From: Thermoactinomyces daqus
GTDB taxonomy: Bacteria > Bacillota > Bacilli > Thermoactinomycetales > Thermoactinomycetaceae
Assembly: GCF_000763315.1 (NCBI RefSeq)
Contig: NZ_JPST01000013.1
Span: 1 to 64,000 of the forward strand
DNA length: 64,000 bases
Direction of reading: 5' to 3'
Position numbers and translations under genes: made by a program. Positions within the stretch are counted from its first letter, which is position 1. Each line of letters starts with the position of its first letter. This document shows, piece after piece, positions 50,512-59,511 of the stretch. A model generated the notes under the pieces. The model saw only the letters and a program-made list of their open reading frames with translations, made no database searches and was not told where the DNA came from.

Positions 50512-50520
50512 ATGGGCGTG

Positions 50521-50529
50521 TGGTATAAT
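50521..50529 (+). promoter_or_regulatory. Extended -10 promoter of mraZ
   Basis: TGGTATAAT gives a TGn extension and a perfect TATAAT (50524-50529). No good -35 is seen, because the ahcY terminator occupies that place. Start site near 50536. Confidence 0.6.
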
Positions 50530-50536
50530 TAGCAAT

Positions 50537-50566
50537 GTGGTGGGAAGTGGAGGGAAGTGGTGAAAA
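50537..50566 (+). promoter_or_regulatory. MraZ operator, three 10-bp direct repeats
   Basis: Three adjacent repeats of the form GTGGNGRRAA (50537-50546, 50547-50556, 50557-50566) begin at the predicted transcription start. MraZ is known to bind tandem GTGG-containing repeats before its own operon. Confidence 0.8.
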
Positions 50567-50592
50567 GGGGGAGCGAGGGGAGGCAAACTGGC

Positions 50593-51024
50593 ATGTTCAT
50601 GGGTGAATATCGACACAACATCGACGATAAAGGCCGATTGATCGTGCCTGCCAAATTTCGCGATGGATTGGGCGAAACCTTTGTGATCACCCGTGGACTG
50701 GATCAGTGCCTATTTGCATACCCCGGCTCAGAGTGGACACAATTAGAGCAGAAACTTAAATCACTTCCATTCACGAAAGCTGACGCACGCAAGTTTACCC
50801 GTTTCTTTTTCTCTGGAGCATGCGAAGTCGAGCAGGATAAGCAGGGAAGGATCAATATTCCCGGACATCTGCGAGACTACGCCAAGCTTAAAAAGGAATG
50901 CGTGATTATCGGGGTTTCCACCCGTGTGGAAATCTGGTGCAAAGAGCTGTGGGAGGACTATTACAGCAGCTCGGAAGAGTCTTTTAATGAAATTGCGGAA
51001 AGCATCGTGGATTTGGATTTGTAA
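50593..51024 (+). CDS. mraZ: Transcriptional regulator MraZ
   Basis: The 143-residue protein carries two AbrB-like MraZ halves: [21 protein letters not shown] and [21 protein letters not shown], with the DxxGR motif in each. It represses the division and cell-wall operon through repeats upstream. ATG at 50593 gives the standard length; GGGGAGG lies nine bases before it. It is the first gene of the division and wall cluster. Confidence 0.95.
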   Translation: MFMGEYRHNIDDKGRLIVPAKFRDGLGETFVITRGLDQCLFAYPGSEWTQLEQKLKSLPFTKADARKFTRFFFSGACEVEQDKQGRINIPGHLRDYAKLKKECVIIGVSTRVEIWCKELWEDYYSSSEESFNEIAESIVDLDL

Positions 51025-51035
51025 ATGAAGGATGT

Positions 51036-51983
51036 ATGAATGTGTTTTTGCATGAAACGGTACTTAAAGAAGAAGCAGTAAATGGACTTCGCGTTAAACC
51101 GGATGGCATCTATGTGGATTGTACCCTGGGCGGTGCCGGGCACAGCAGGATGATCGCCGAGCGGCTTCAACCGAATGGGGTTCTGATCGGCCTTGATCAA
51201 GACCAGATGGCACTGGATCACGCCCGGAAGCGGCTTCAGGATGCGCAATGCCGCCTTCATTTGGTGAAAAGCAATTTCCGCTTCCTGGATCAAGTGATAA
51301 AAGAGCTGGGATACGACCATGTGGATGGATGTTTGTTTGATTTGGGCGTTTCTTCGCCCCAATTGGACATTGGCGAGCGCGGATTCAGTTACCAGCACGA
51401 CGCACCGCTCGATATGCGAATGGATGAAACAAGTGAGCTCACCGCCTACACCATCGTCAATGAATGGTCCCAGGAAGAGCTGACACGGATTTTGTTCGAA
51501 TATGGAGAAGAAAAATTTTCTCGGCGAATTGCCAAAGAGATCGTAAACACAAGAGAAAAAATGCCGATCTCAACCACTCATCAACTGGTAGAAGTGATCA
51601 AACAAGCGATTCCTGCACCTGCAAGGAGAACAGGTCCCCATCCAGCCCGCCGTACTTTCCAAGCGATTCGCATAGCCGTAAACGATGAACTCAACGCCTT
51701 TGGAGATGCGCTGGCAGCTGCACTCCGAGTGCTCGGCCCGAACGGGCGAATTGCCGTGATCACCTTTCACTCATTGGAAGATCGGATTTGCAAGAAGTTT
51801 TTCCAAAAACATGCACAAGGATGTATATGCCCGCCTGATTTTCCGGTTTGCACATGCAATCAAAAAGCGGATTTGCGCATTATTACAAAGAAGCCGATTT
51901 TGCCGTCCGCCGAAGAAATAGAGAGAAATGCGAGAGCGCGATCGGCCAAATTGCGCATAGCAGAGAGAATAAAAGAGGGTTAA
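51036..51983 (+). CDS. rsmH: 16S rRNA (cytosine(1402)-N(4))-methyltransferase RsmH
   Basis: The 315-residue protein has FLHETVLKEEAVNGL, the SAM loop VDCTLGGAGHS, DGCLFDLGVSSPQLD, RGFSYQHDAPLDMRMD and ARRTFQAIRIAVNDEL, all standard for RsmH (MraW). It methylates N4 of C1402 in the ribosomal P site. It starts 11 bases after mraZ. Confidence 0.97.
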   Translation: MNVFLHETVLKEEAVNGLRVKPDGIYVDCTLGGAGHSRMIAERLQPNGVLIGLDQDQMALDHARKRLQDAQCRLHLVKSNFRFLDQVIKELGYDHVDGCLFDLGVSSPQLDIGERGFSYQHDAPLDMRMDETSELTAYTIVNEWSQEELTRILFEYGEEKFSRRIAKEIVNTREKMPISTTHQLVEVIKQAIPAPARRTGPHPARRTFQAIRIAVNDELNAFGDALAAALRVLGPNGRIAVITFHSLEDRICKKFFQKHAQGCICPPDFPVCTCNQKADLRIITKKPILPSAEEIERNARARSAKLRIAERIKEG

Positions 51984-52015
51984 AGGAAGCTGGCAGTGTA
52001 AGGAGGATTTATATA

Positions 52016-52381
52016 ATGAGAGAGGATCGTTTTCAAGCTGCAACGGCCCGTCCGCTCGAGAAGCCTTACACAGAAACAAAAAAGAAACGGGCAACATCTC
52101 CGAGCAAAGCACTCCCGGTCGGGGAGAAAATGCTCTATTTGTTCAGCGTGATCATATGCGTCGCTTTGGCGGTCTCCGTTCTGTCGAGATATGCCAAGGC
52201 GACAGAGCTAAATGTGGCCATCCGCAATACGGAACTCGAGATTTCCCAGACACAGAAGGAAAACCTTCAGTTAGAGTCAGAGATTCTGAAGTTGAAAAGT
52301 GTGGAGCGCATTCAGCAGTTTGCCGAAAGCAAAGGGCTCCAGTTGACCGCTCCAAAATATTTGCCTTCGATTCGGCCGTAG
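52016..52381 (+). CDS. ftsL: Cell division protein FtsL
   Basis: The 121-residue bitopic protein has a basic cytoplasmic N-terminus, one membrane helix (LYLFSVIICVALAVSVL) and an extracytoplasmic leucine-zipper coiled coil (NTELEISQTQKENLQLESEI). ATG 52016 follows GTAAGGAGG. FtsL pairs with DivIC and recruits the division PBP. Position between rsmH and pbpB is the normal one. Confidence 0.92.
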   Translation: MREDRFQAATARPLEKPYTETKKKRATSPSKALPVGEKMLYLFSVIICVALAVSVLSRYAKATELNVAIRNTELEISQTQKENLQLESEILKLKSVERIQQFAESKGLQLTAPKYLPSIRP

Positions 52382-52441
52382 CCGGATAACGGCAGCGAAC
52401 AAACCAAACTGACGCTAGTCGAAGATGGGAGAGGCTGAATC

Positions 52442-54205
52442 ATGGGTTCGATGTTCAAGGAGAGCAAAAAGCGTTCTCTTCTCATCGGGCTCGTTTGGAT
52501 CCTTTGTTTGAGCGTGATCATCGGGAGATTGTTTTGGTTGCAGACCTTCGATCATAATGAACTGTTGGCAGACGCCGAAAAAAAATGGATTTATGACGAT
52601 AAGCTTAGACCCAAACGAGGCACCATATACGACCGAACGAGAGAGCAACCATTGGCTTGGGAAGTGGACGCTTATATCTTTCTGGCAGATCCGAAACAAG
52701 TGAAAAATCCGCACAAGACAGCATCGGTTTTGGCTCCGATTCTGAAGATCAGCGAAAGTTCCCTGTATAAACTGTTGACTTCATCCAAAAAATCCGTTGA
52801 GTTGAAAGCGGACGGTCATTATAAATACCCGGAGCCGGTTTACGACAAGGTCATGGCGTTGCGCAAGCAAGGGCAGCTTGAGGGCATTTATGCTTTCCCG
52901 ACAACGATGCGCCAATATAACGGGAACGAAGCGGCGCACGTATTGGGGTATGTAAACTATGATGATGTTGCGGTGGGCGGGGTGGAGCAATATTATGATC
53001 GCTTGCTCAGGGGCAAAGAGGGCTATATTAAGTATTTAAAAGCCCGTAACGGAATGATGATCACCGATAAGCCGTCAAAAGATACTCCGCCGGAACCGGG
53101 AAAAGATCTGGTGTTGACGATTGATTCCCGCATTCAGCAGCAGGTTGAACTGGAACTGGATGAAGCAGTTCGGAATTATCAGGCAAAAGGCGGAACGGCG
53201 ATTGTGGCCGACCCCAAAACGGGTGAAATTTTGGCGATGGCCAGCCGACCGACGTTTGATCCTAACCGGTATGCGGAAACGATCAACGATGATAACCGGA
53301 GGAACCGGGCGATTGAAAGCCAATTTGAACCGGGTTCCACGTTTAAAATTGTCACATTGGCTGCAGCGATCGAAGAGGGTGTGTTTCATCCGGATGCCTT
53401 GTACCAGTCCGGATCAATCCGCGTTGGGGATCAGGTGATCCGGGATTGGAACGAAACCGGCTGGGGGAGAATCACGTACCGTCAGGGAATCGAAGAATCA
53501 AGCAATGTAGCTTTTGTGCGTCTCGGTCAGATGCTGGGCAACAAGCTGGTCGATTATATTGCGCGCTTTGGTTTCGGCAATATTACCGATTCTTTTGGAA
53601 AACGCACCGGCATTGATTTGCCGGCAGAAGCCCGCGGCGTTTATTACGGCCGAAACTTGTATCCGGCCGAGTTGGCAACAACCGCTTTTGGACAAGGGAT
53701 TTCGGTTACGCCGATTCAACAGGTGGCAGCAGTCAGTGCGATCGCAAACGGCGGGATCCTGATGAAACCGCATGTGCTTAAGGAAGAGTGGGACAGCGGA
53801 TTGTCGAAAAAAGTGAAGGAGTACAAACCTGAGGGACACCGCATTATCAAGCCGGAAACGGCAAAACAGGTGAGAGATCTTTTGCGTGATGTTGTGGCAC
53901 ATGGAACGGGGGTTGAAGCTGAAATTCCCGGCTATCAGGTAGCGGGGAAAACGGGAACGGCACAGATTCCCGATCCTGAGGGAAAAGGTTATCTCAAAGG
54001 GAAATACATGGTCTCATTCATCGGTTTTGCTCCTTATGATCATCCAAATCTGGTCGTCTATGTCGCGATTGACCAACCGACAACCCCGACCGGTTCTGGT
54101 TCGGGAGGAACCGTGGCCGCACCGGTTGCGCGGAACATTATGAAAGCGGCATTGCAAATCAGGCATGTTCAGCCAGATCAGAGCTTCGCCGAGTCAATCA
54201 AATAG
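52442..54205 (+). CDS. pbpB: Class B penicillin-binding protein, division transpeptidase (PbpB/FtsI)
   Basis: The 587-residue protein has an N-terminal membrane helix (LLIGLVWILCLSVIIGRLF), the dimerisation domain with RPKRGTIYDRT, and the transpeptidase domain with the three active motifs STFK (in FEPGSTFKIVTLA), SSN (GIEESSNVAFVRLG) and KTGT (VAGKTGTAQIP). It cross-links septal peptidoglycan. It ends soon after the transpeptidase domain, so the PASTA repeats found in B. subtilis PbpB are absent. ATG 52442 has GGGAGAGG seven bases upstream. Confidence 0.93.
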   Translation: MGSMFKESKKRSLLIGLVWILCLSVIIGRLFWLQTFDHNELLADAEKKWIYDDKLRPKRGTIYDRTREQPLAWEVDAYIFLADPKQVKNPHKTASVLAPILKISESSLYKLLTSSKKSVELKADGHYKYPEPVYDKVMALRKQGQLEGIYAFPTTMRQYNGNEAAHVLGYVNYDDVAVGGVEQYYDRLLRGKEGYIKYLKARNGMMITDKPSKDTPPEPGKDLVLTIDSRIQQQVELELDEAVRNYQAKGGTAIVADPKTGEILAMASRPTFDPNRYAETINDDNRRNRAIESQFEPGSTFKIVTLAAAIEEGVFHPDALYQSGSIRVGDQVIRDWNETGWGRITYRQGIEESSNVAFVRLGQMLGNKLVDYIARFGFGNITDSFGKRTGIDLPAEARGVYYGRNLYPAELATTAFGQGISVTPIQQVAAVSAIANGGILMKPHVLKEEWDSGLSKKVKEYKPEGHRIIKPETAKQVRDLLRDVVAHGTGVEAEIPGYQVAGKTGTAQIPDPEGKGYLKGKYMVSFIGFAPYDHPNLVVYVAIDQPTTPTGSGSGGTVAAPVARNIMKAALQIRHVQPDQSFAESIK

Positions 54206-54212
54206 AGGTTTT

Positions 54213-54246
54213 CAGCCTGGCCCATAGGGGGTCGGGCTTTTTTTGT
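54213..54246 (+). terminator. Terminator of pbpB
   Basis: An imperfect AGCCTGGCCC/GGGGGTCGGGCT stem is followed by seven T residues. It separates pbpB from spoVD, so spoVD needs its own promoter. Confidence 0.7.
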
Positions 54247-54367
54247 GGGGAATGCACCTGCGTCAGCTTTGCAGCCGGTGCGTGGTGCCCCCTTGATGCT
54301 GATGGCCTCTTTGCAGTGCATCCCTACTGCGGTTGCGTTGAAAGAACATATGTGTTTATGGGCCGGC

Positions 54368-54397
54368 GTCATTTTTTCTATTCTAGCTTCATAGTTT
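54368..54397 (+). promoter_or_regulatory. Sigma-E promoter of spoVD
   Basis: GTCATTTT (54368-54375), a 14-base spacer and CATAGTTT (54390-54397) agree well with the B. subtilis sigma-E consensus (GKMATATT, CATACAMT). The start codon lies 36 bases downstream. B. subtilis spoVD is expressed from sigma-E in the mother cell. Confidence 0.65.
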
Positions 54398-54432
54398 TTG
54401 ATAAAGGAGCTTTTGAGAAGGAGAGGGGAAAA

Positions 54433-56343
54433 ATGGCCGGCAGAATGACGTCGAAAAGGCGGCTCTTTTCATTGTTTCTGATCGCTTTGTTCGTGTTTAT
54501 GGTCCTCCTGGGGCGATTGGCCTATGTTCAATTGTTTGAAGGAGTATGGCTGGCTGAAAAAGCGAAAGACTTGTGGAGCCGTGATATCCCATTTCAGGCA
54601 AAACGGGGGGACATTTTGGATCGGCACGGAAAAAAGCTGGCTTATAATATCAGTTCTCCTTCCGTGATCGCGATACCGGCCCAGATCAAGGACCCGGCAG
54701 GAACAGCGCAAAAATTGGCCCGAATCCTGGATGCGCCGGAAGAGAAAATCTACCAGCAGATCACAAAGCGCACGCTGTTTAATTGGATCCGGCCGTGGGG
54801 CAGGAAAATATCAGAAGAAAAAGCGCGCGAAATTCAAGGGCTTCGTTTGCCGGGAATCGCGGTGACAGAGGACAGCAAGCGATACTATCCCTACGGAAGC
54901 CTGGCGGCCCACGTTCTGGGATTTACAGGCGGTGACAATCAGGGATTGGCAGGGTTGGAACTGGTTTATGATGATAAATTGAAAGGAACCCCCGGGTATG
55001 TTTCATTTAGCGCGACAGCGAGCGGAGATAAGCTGCCGGGCGGGCATGACCGGTATACACCGCCGAAAGATGGACTGAATCTGGAACTGACGCTCGATTA
55101 TCATATCCAAACCTTTATCGAGAGGGAACTGGATCAAGCGATGGCCAAGTATCAGCCGGAAAGTGTCCTGGCGATCGCGATGGATCCCAATACGGGAGAA
55201 ATTTTGGGGATGAGCAGCCGCCCCACCTACCGGCCCGATCAATATCAGTTAACCGATCCGCTGGTATACAACCGCAATCTGCCAATCTGGAAAACGTATG
55301 AACCCGGTTCCACTTTTAAAATCATTACCCTGGCTGCCGCTGTTCAGGAGCATAAGGTCAACTTGAATGAAGGGTTTAATGATCCGGGTTATATCATGGT
55401 CGGCGGAGCGCGCCTGAGATGTTGGAAGGCGGGCGGACACGGGCACGAAACGTTTTTGCAGGTGGTGGAGAACTCCTGTAACCCCGGCTTTGTGACGCTT
55501 GGGCAGCGCGTAGGCAAGAAGGATTTATTCGCTTATATCCGCAAATTCGGTTTTGGACAGAAAACGGGGATTGATTTAAACGGAGAAGCGAAGGGGATTT
55601 TATTTAAGGAATCCAGGGTCGGCCCGGTTGAGCTGGCCACGACCTCCTTTGGGCAAGGGGTTTCGGTGACGCCGATTCAACAGGTGGCGGCCGTATCCGC
55701 TGCGGTCAACGGAGGGAAATTGATGGTTCCCCACTTGGCGAAGGCTTGGATCGATCCCGAAACCGGCAAAATAATTGAAAAGGTTCAGCCGAAGATGAGA
55801 CGCAGGGTGATTTCGGAAGAGACTTCCCGGATTGTCCGGAGCGCCCTGGAAAGCGTTGTTGCGCGCGGGACGGGGAACAAAGCGTATATCGATGGCTACC
55901 GTGTCGGCGGGAAAACCGGTACGGCACAGAAAGTGGGGCCTGACGGACATTATCTGCAAAACAATCACATCGTCTCCTTCATCGGTTTTGCCCCGGCGGA
56001 CGATCCCAAACTCGTCGTCTATGTTGCAGTCGACAATCCAAAGGGGATCCAGTTCGGCGGTGTTGTTGCAGCCCCGATCGTGGGAAATATTTTGGAAGAT
56101 TCGCTTCGTTATTTGAAAATCCCGAAGCGGACAAAGCAAATCCCGCTGGAACAGACTCCGCTCACGACCCCGATCGTATCCGTTCCAAATCTGATCGGAC
56201 AAGATATCGACCGGATTCGCAACAGTTTATTTTCATTTCCGCTCCAGGTAGTGGGAACGGGAGAAAAAGTGATCAATCAGATGCCCAAGCCCGGCGTTCG
56301 TGTAAAGAAAGGATCAACCATCAAGATTTATTTAGGGAATTAG
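54433..56343 (+). CDS. spoVD: Stage V sporulation protein D, class B PBP with PASTA domain
   Basis: The 636-residue protein has one membrane helix (LFSLFLIALFVFMVLLGRLA), a dimerisation domain (QAKRGDILDRHGKKLAYNI), and a transpeptidase domain with STFK (YEPGSTFKIITLAA), a SCN-type motif (VENSCNPGFVTLG) and KTGT (VGGKTGTAQKV). A single C-terminal PASTA domain begins at VSVPNLIGQDIDRIRN. SpoVD makes spore cortex peptidoglycan. ATG 54433 follows GAGAGGGG. Length fits B. subtilis SpoVD (646). A sigma-E promoter stands before it. Confidence 0.93.
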   Translation: MAGRMTSKRRLFSLFLIALFVFMVLLGRLAYVQLFEGVWLAEKAKDLWSRDIPFQAKRGDILDRHGKKLAYNISSPSVIAIPAQIKDPAGTAQKLARILDAPEEKIYQQITKRTLFNWIRPWGRKISEEKAREIQGLRLPGIAVTEDSKRYYPYGSLAAHVLGFTGGDNQGLAGLELVYDDKLKGTPGYVSFSATASGDKLPGGHDRYTPPKDGLNLELTLDYHIQTFIERELDQAMAKYQPESVLAIAMDPNTGEILGMSSRPTYRPDQYQLTDPLVYNRNLPIWKTYEPGSTFKIITLAAAVQEHKVNLNEGFNDPGYIMVGGARLRCWKAGGHGHETFLQVVENSCNPGFVTLGQRVGKKDLFAYIRKFGFGQKTGIDLNGEAKGILFKESRVGPVELATTSFGQGVSVTPIQQVAAVSAAVNGGKLMVPHLAKAWIDPETGKIIEKVQPKMRRRVISEETSRIVRSALESVVARGTGNKAYIDGYRVGGKTGTAQKVGPDGHYLQNNHIVSFIGFAPADDPKLVVYVAVDNPKGIQFGGVVAAPIVGNILEDSLRYLKIPKRTKQIPLEQTPLTTPIVSVPNLIGQDIDRIRNSLFSFPLQVVGTGEKVINQMPKPGVRVKKGSTIKIYLGN

Positions 56344-56373
56344 ACAAATACAGGATGGAATCTTTGTGATCTC

Positions 56374-56417
56374 TTTGCAAACAATTTGCAAACAATTTGC
56401 AAACAAAATGCAAACGC
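56374..56417. repeat. Four tandem 11-bp repeats, TTTGCAAACAA
   Basis: Three exact copies (56374-56384, 56385-56395, 56396-56406) and one degenerate copy (56407-56417, AATGCAAACGC) follow the spoVD stop. Each holds the palindrome TTTGCAAA, so palindromes are spaced about one helical turn apart. Confidence 0.8.
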
Positions 56418-56500
56418 CAGAATTTGCATAGGGCATGGCCCTTTTGTTTATTGGCGCAGATCCGGTTTTTGGCTGTTCACCGCAGTAGTAGTCATTGGAA

Positions 56501-56529
56501 GTGACAAAACCAGCAAAGGGGATTAAAAT
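56501..56529 (+). promoter_or_regulatory. Probable sigma-A promoter of murE
   Basis: GTGACA (56501-56506), 17 bases, TAAAAT (56524-56529). Start site about 56536. Confidence 0.55.
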
Positions 56530-56549
56530 AGGGTATGTGTTATAAACAT

Positions 56550-56576
56550 ATGCCAGGTTTAAACCCTGGCATTTTG
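56550..56576 (+). terminator. Terminator-like hairpin in the murE leader
   Basis: ATGCCAGG-TTTAAAC-CCTGGCAT followed by TTTGTCTTGTC stands between the promoter above and the murE start at 56611. It either ends spoVD transcripts or attenuates murE. Confidence 0.65.
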
Positions 56577-56610
56577 TCTTGTCTTTTGTATTTCTCAAAG
56601 GAGGAACAAC

Positions 56611-58113
56611 ATGCTGCTTAAAGAGTTGATCCGACCGCTAATATTACATACGGTGGCGGGTGGAGACCCGGATACCGAGATCACCGGCATTCAGATCGAT
56701 TCGCGCCAGGTCAAACCGGGAGATCTCTTTATTGCCCTGCAAGGGTTTAACGTTGATGGACACCGGTTTGTCGAGCAGGCGGTGGCCAATGGAGCTGCTG
56801 CGCTCATGGTGGAAAAACCGGTCACTGCGCCGGTGCCGGTCATCATGGTTCCGGATTCGAGGCGCGCCATGGCGATCGTGGCAGCAGAATTTTACCGGTA
56901 TCCGACCGAGGAATTGAAATTGATCGGCATTACCGGGACGAACGGGAAAACGACTACCACCTATTTAATCGAGCAATTGCTGGCCGGCGCCGGCTATAAG
57001 TCCGGGGTGATCGGCACCATTCAGACGAAGATCGGCGAGCGGGTTCTCGCGGCGAAAAATACCACGCCCGAGGTCGTCGATTTGCAGAAAACATTTCGGA
57101 TGATGCGTGACGAGAGTTGTGAGTATTCAGTCATCGAGGCTTCCTCCCATGCCCTCGATCAGGGGAGGACAAGAGGCTGCCGTTTTCATATCGGCGTTTT
57201 TACCAACCTGACCCAGGATCATCTGGATTATCACAAGACGATGGAGGAGTACCGCCAAGCAAAAGGGTTGCTCTTCAGCCAGCTCGGCAATCACTATGCT
57301 TCCGAACCCGCAGATCATGCCTGTGCGGTGTTGAATGCGGATGATGAAGCTACACCTTATTTTAAGAAAATCACCCCTGCGCAGGTTGTGACCTACGGCA
57401 TCGAAAACCCTGCGGATGTGAGGGCGGAAAACATTCGCATTACACAGGACGGCACCACTTTTACCCTGAAATCATTCCGCGGTGAAGCGGAGATCAGCTT
57501 GAAACTGATCGGCAAATTCAACGTTTACAATGCGCTGGCGGCGATCAGTGTAGCCCTGATCGAAGGCGTTTCCCTGGAGGTGATTCAATCAAGTCTGGCC
57601 AATATTCCCGGTGTGAACGGACGCTTTGAACCGGTTTCACTCGGTCAACCGTATACCGTTCTCGTCGATTACGCCCACACGCCGGATAGCCTGGAAAATG
57701 CGTTGACCACGATCCGCGAATTTGCCACCGGCAAGGTTTATTGCGTTGTTGGCTGCGGCGGGGACCGGGATCGCGGCAAACGTCCGATCATGGCTGCCAT
57801 CGCGGCAAAATACAGCGATCTCGCTATTTTTACATCGGATAATCCGCGTTCAGAAGACCCGGATGCGATTTTGTCTGATATGATCAAAGGGGTTCCTGCA
57901 GATGCTCAGGATCGTTATGTGAAGATCACCGACCGTCGGCAGGCGATCCGCTTTGCCATTGACCGGGCGGAAGTACGGGATATCGTGCTGATTGCCGGAA
58001 AAGGACATGAGACCTATCAGGAGATTAACGGAGTCCGCCACGAGTTTGATGATCGGAAAGTTGCGCGCGAAGCGATTACAGCGCGTGAAAGACAAAGTGG
58101 GGGAGAAGCATGA
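56611..58113 (+). CDS. murE: UDP-N-acetylmuramoyl-tripeptide synthetase MurE (diaminopimelate type)
   Basis: The 500-residue protein has ITGIQIDSRQVKPGDLF, the ATP loop GITGTNGKTTTTYL, EASSHALDQGRTRGC, HPDSLENAL-type sequence (AHTPDSLENALTTI) and DNPRSEDP. The DNPR motif is typical of enzymes adding meso-diaminopimelate rather than lysine. ATG at 56611 follows AAAGGAGG. Its stop overlaps the start of murF by four bases. Confidence 0.96.
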   Translation: MLLKELIRPLILHTVAGGDPDTEITGIQIDSRQVKPGDLFIALQGFNVDGHRFVEQAVANGAAALMVEKPVTAPVPVIMVPDSRRAMAIVAAEFYRYPTEELKLIGITGTNGKTTTTYLIEQLLAGAGYKSGVIGTIQTKIGERVLAAKNTTPEVVDLQKTFRMMRDESCEYSVIEASSHALDQGRTRGCRFHIGVFTNLTQDHLDYHKTMEEYRQAKGLLFSQLGNHYASEPADHACAVLNADDEATPYFKKITPAQVVTYGIENPADVRAENIRITQDGTTFTLKSFRGEAEISLKLIGKFNVYNALAAISVALIEGVSLEVIQSSLANIPGVNGRFEPVSLGQPYTVLVDYAHTPDSLENALTTIREFATGKVYCVVGCGGDRDRGKRPIMAAIAAKYSDLAIFTSDNPRSEDPDAILSDMIKGVPADAQDRYVKITDRRQAIRFAIDRAEVRDIVLIAGKGHETYQEINGVRHEFDDRKVAREAITARERQSGGEA

Positions 58114-59501
58114 TTGAACGTACATGTGACTGGATTATCGAGGTAACCGGTGGAACATGGGCGGGCAATGCAGCCGACCGACATCGGATGATTCGCGGGG
58201 TGTCGACAGATACCCGTCAGCTTGAGCCAAATCAGCTTTATGTTCCGCTGTGCGGTGAGCGTTTTGACGGCCACCGGTTTATCGACGACGCGATTGAGCG
58301 AGGGGCTGCCGCTGCCCTGTGGAGTCAGGATCGGCCTGTTCCGGAGAACCGGGAAATTCCGTTTATTCTCGTCCCGGAACCGTTGCTGGCCATGCAGCAG
58401 CTGGCGGCGAGGTATCGTGAAGAGAGCGGGGTCAAGGTGGTTGCCGTAACCGGGAGCAACGGCAAAACCACGACGAAAGATCTGATTGCAACGGTCTTGT
58501 CCGTTAAATATCACGTGCATAAAACCAAAGGAAACTTAAATAATCATATAGGAGTCCCCCTCACACTGCTGTCCATGCCGGAACAAACGGAAACAGCGGT
58601 TGTTGAAATGGGGATGAATCACGCCGGAGAAATCGAAGTTCTCTCGCGGATCGCTCGCCCTGATGTGGCGGTGATTACCAATATCGGCGAATCCCATCTG
58701 GAGCATCTCGGAAGCCGGGAAGGAATTGCCAAGGCAAAATTGGAAATAAAAGAAGGACTTAAAGAGAATGGCCCCCTGATTTTTGACGGGGATGAGCCTT
58801 TGCTGCGGCAGTTCTTGAAAGAGGATCACCACCCGCAGATTCGCGTCGGCTGGGGGGAAGAGTCGGACGAATCCCCGGTGGACGTTCAAATCGAAGGCGT
58901 ACGGGGAATGAGATTCCGCTCCAGGAAATATCAAACCGAATATTACCTGCCTCTGATGGGCCGGCATAACGTGAAAAACTCCCTGCTGGCGGTTGAGGTG
59001 GGCCGTTATCTCGGAATGGCCGAATCAGAGATCCAAGAGGGCCTCGCCGCTGTGAAGCTGACCGGGATGCGGCTGGAACTGAAGCAGGCTGCCAACGGTA
59101 TGAAAATCATCGATGATTCGTACAATGCCAGCCCGACATCGATGCGAGCGGCGCTGGATCTCCTCAGCGAATTGGAGCCGGGGCTGAAGAAATGGGCTCT
59201 GTTGGGGGATATGCGCGAAATCGGGCCGGAAGAGAAAATGTACCATACCGACCTCGGCGTCTATGCGGTGAAAAAAGGAATCGACCGGCTGTACACGCTT
59301 GGGGAGCGGGGGAAATGGATCGGGGAAGGAGCCAAATCCGCCGTGCCGGTCCGCCCGATAGTGATAGATCATTTCGATACGATTGAAGAAGCGTCTGATC
59401 GTTTAAATAGAGAAGGAAACGGCGATATTCTGCTCTTGGTCAAAGCGTCGAGAGCGGTAGAATTGGACCGTGTCATAAAAAAATTAACAGAAGGAGAGTA
59501 G
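58110..59501 (+). CDS. murF: UDP-N-acetylmuramoyl-tripeptide-D-alanyl-D-alanine ligase MurF
   Basis: The 463-residue protein shows [19 protein letters not shown], the ATP loop [51 protein letters not shown] and [18 protein letters not shown], the MurF pattern. It adds D-Ala-D-Ala to the muramyl tripeptide. In B. subtilis murF lies elsewhere (next to ddl), so its place between murE and mraY is like the ancestral cluster. ATGA overlap with murE. Confidence 0.95.
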   Translation: MIERTCDWIIEVTGGTWAGNAADRHRMIRGVSTDTRQLEPNQLYVPLCGERFDGHRFIDDAIERGAAAALWSQDRPVPENREIPFILVPEPLLAMQQLAARYREESGVKVVAVTGSNGKTTTKDLIATVLSVKYHVHKTKGNLNNHIGVPLTLLSMPEQTETAVVEMGMNHAGEIEVLSRIARPDVAVITNIGESHLEHLGSREGIAKAKLEIKEGLKENGPLIFDGDEPLLRQFLKEDHHPQIRVGWGEESDESPVDVQIEGVRGMRFRSRKYQTEYYLPLMGRHNVKNSLLAVEVGRYLGMAESEIQEGLAAVKLTGMRLELKQAANGMKIIDDSYNASPTSMRAALDLLSELEPGLKKWALLGDMREIGPEEKMYHTDLGVYAVKKGIDRLYTLGERGKWIGEGAKSAVPVRPIVIDHFDTIEEASDRLNREGNGDILLLVKASRAVELDRVIKKLTEGE

Positions 59502-59511
59502 GGGAAGGAAT

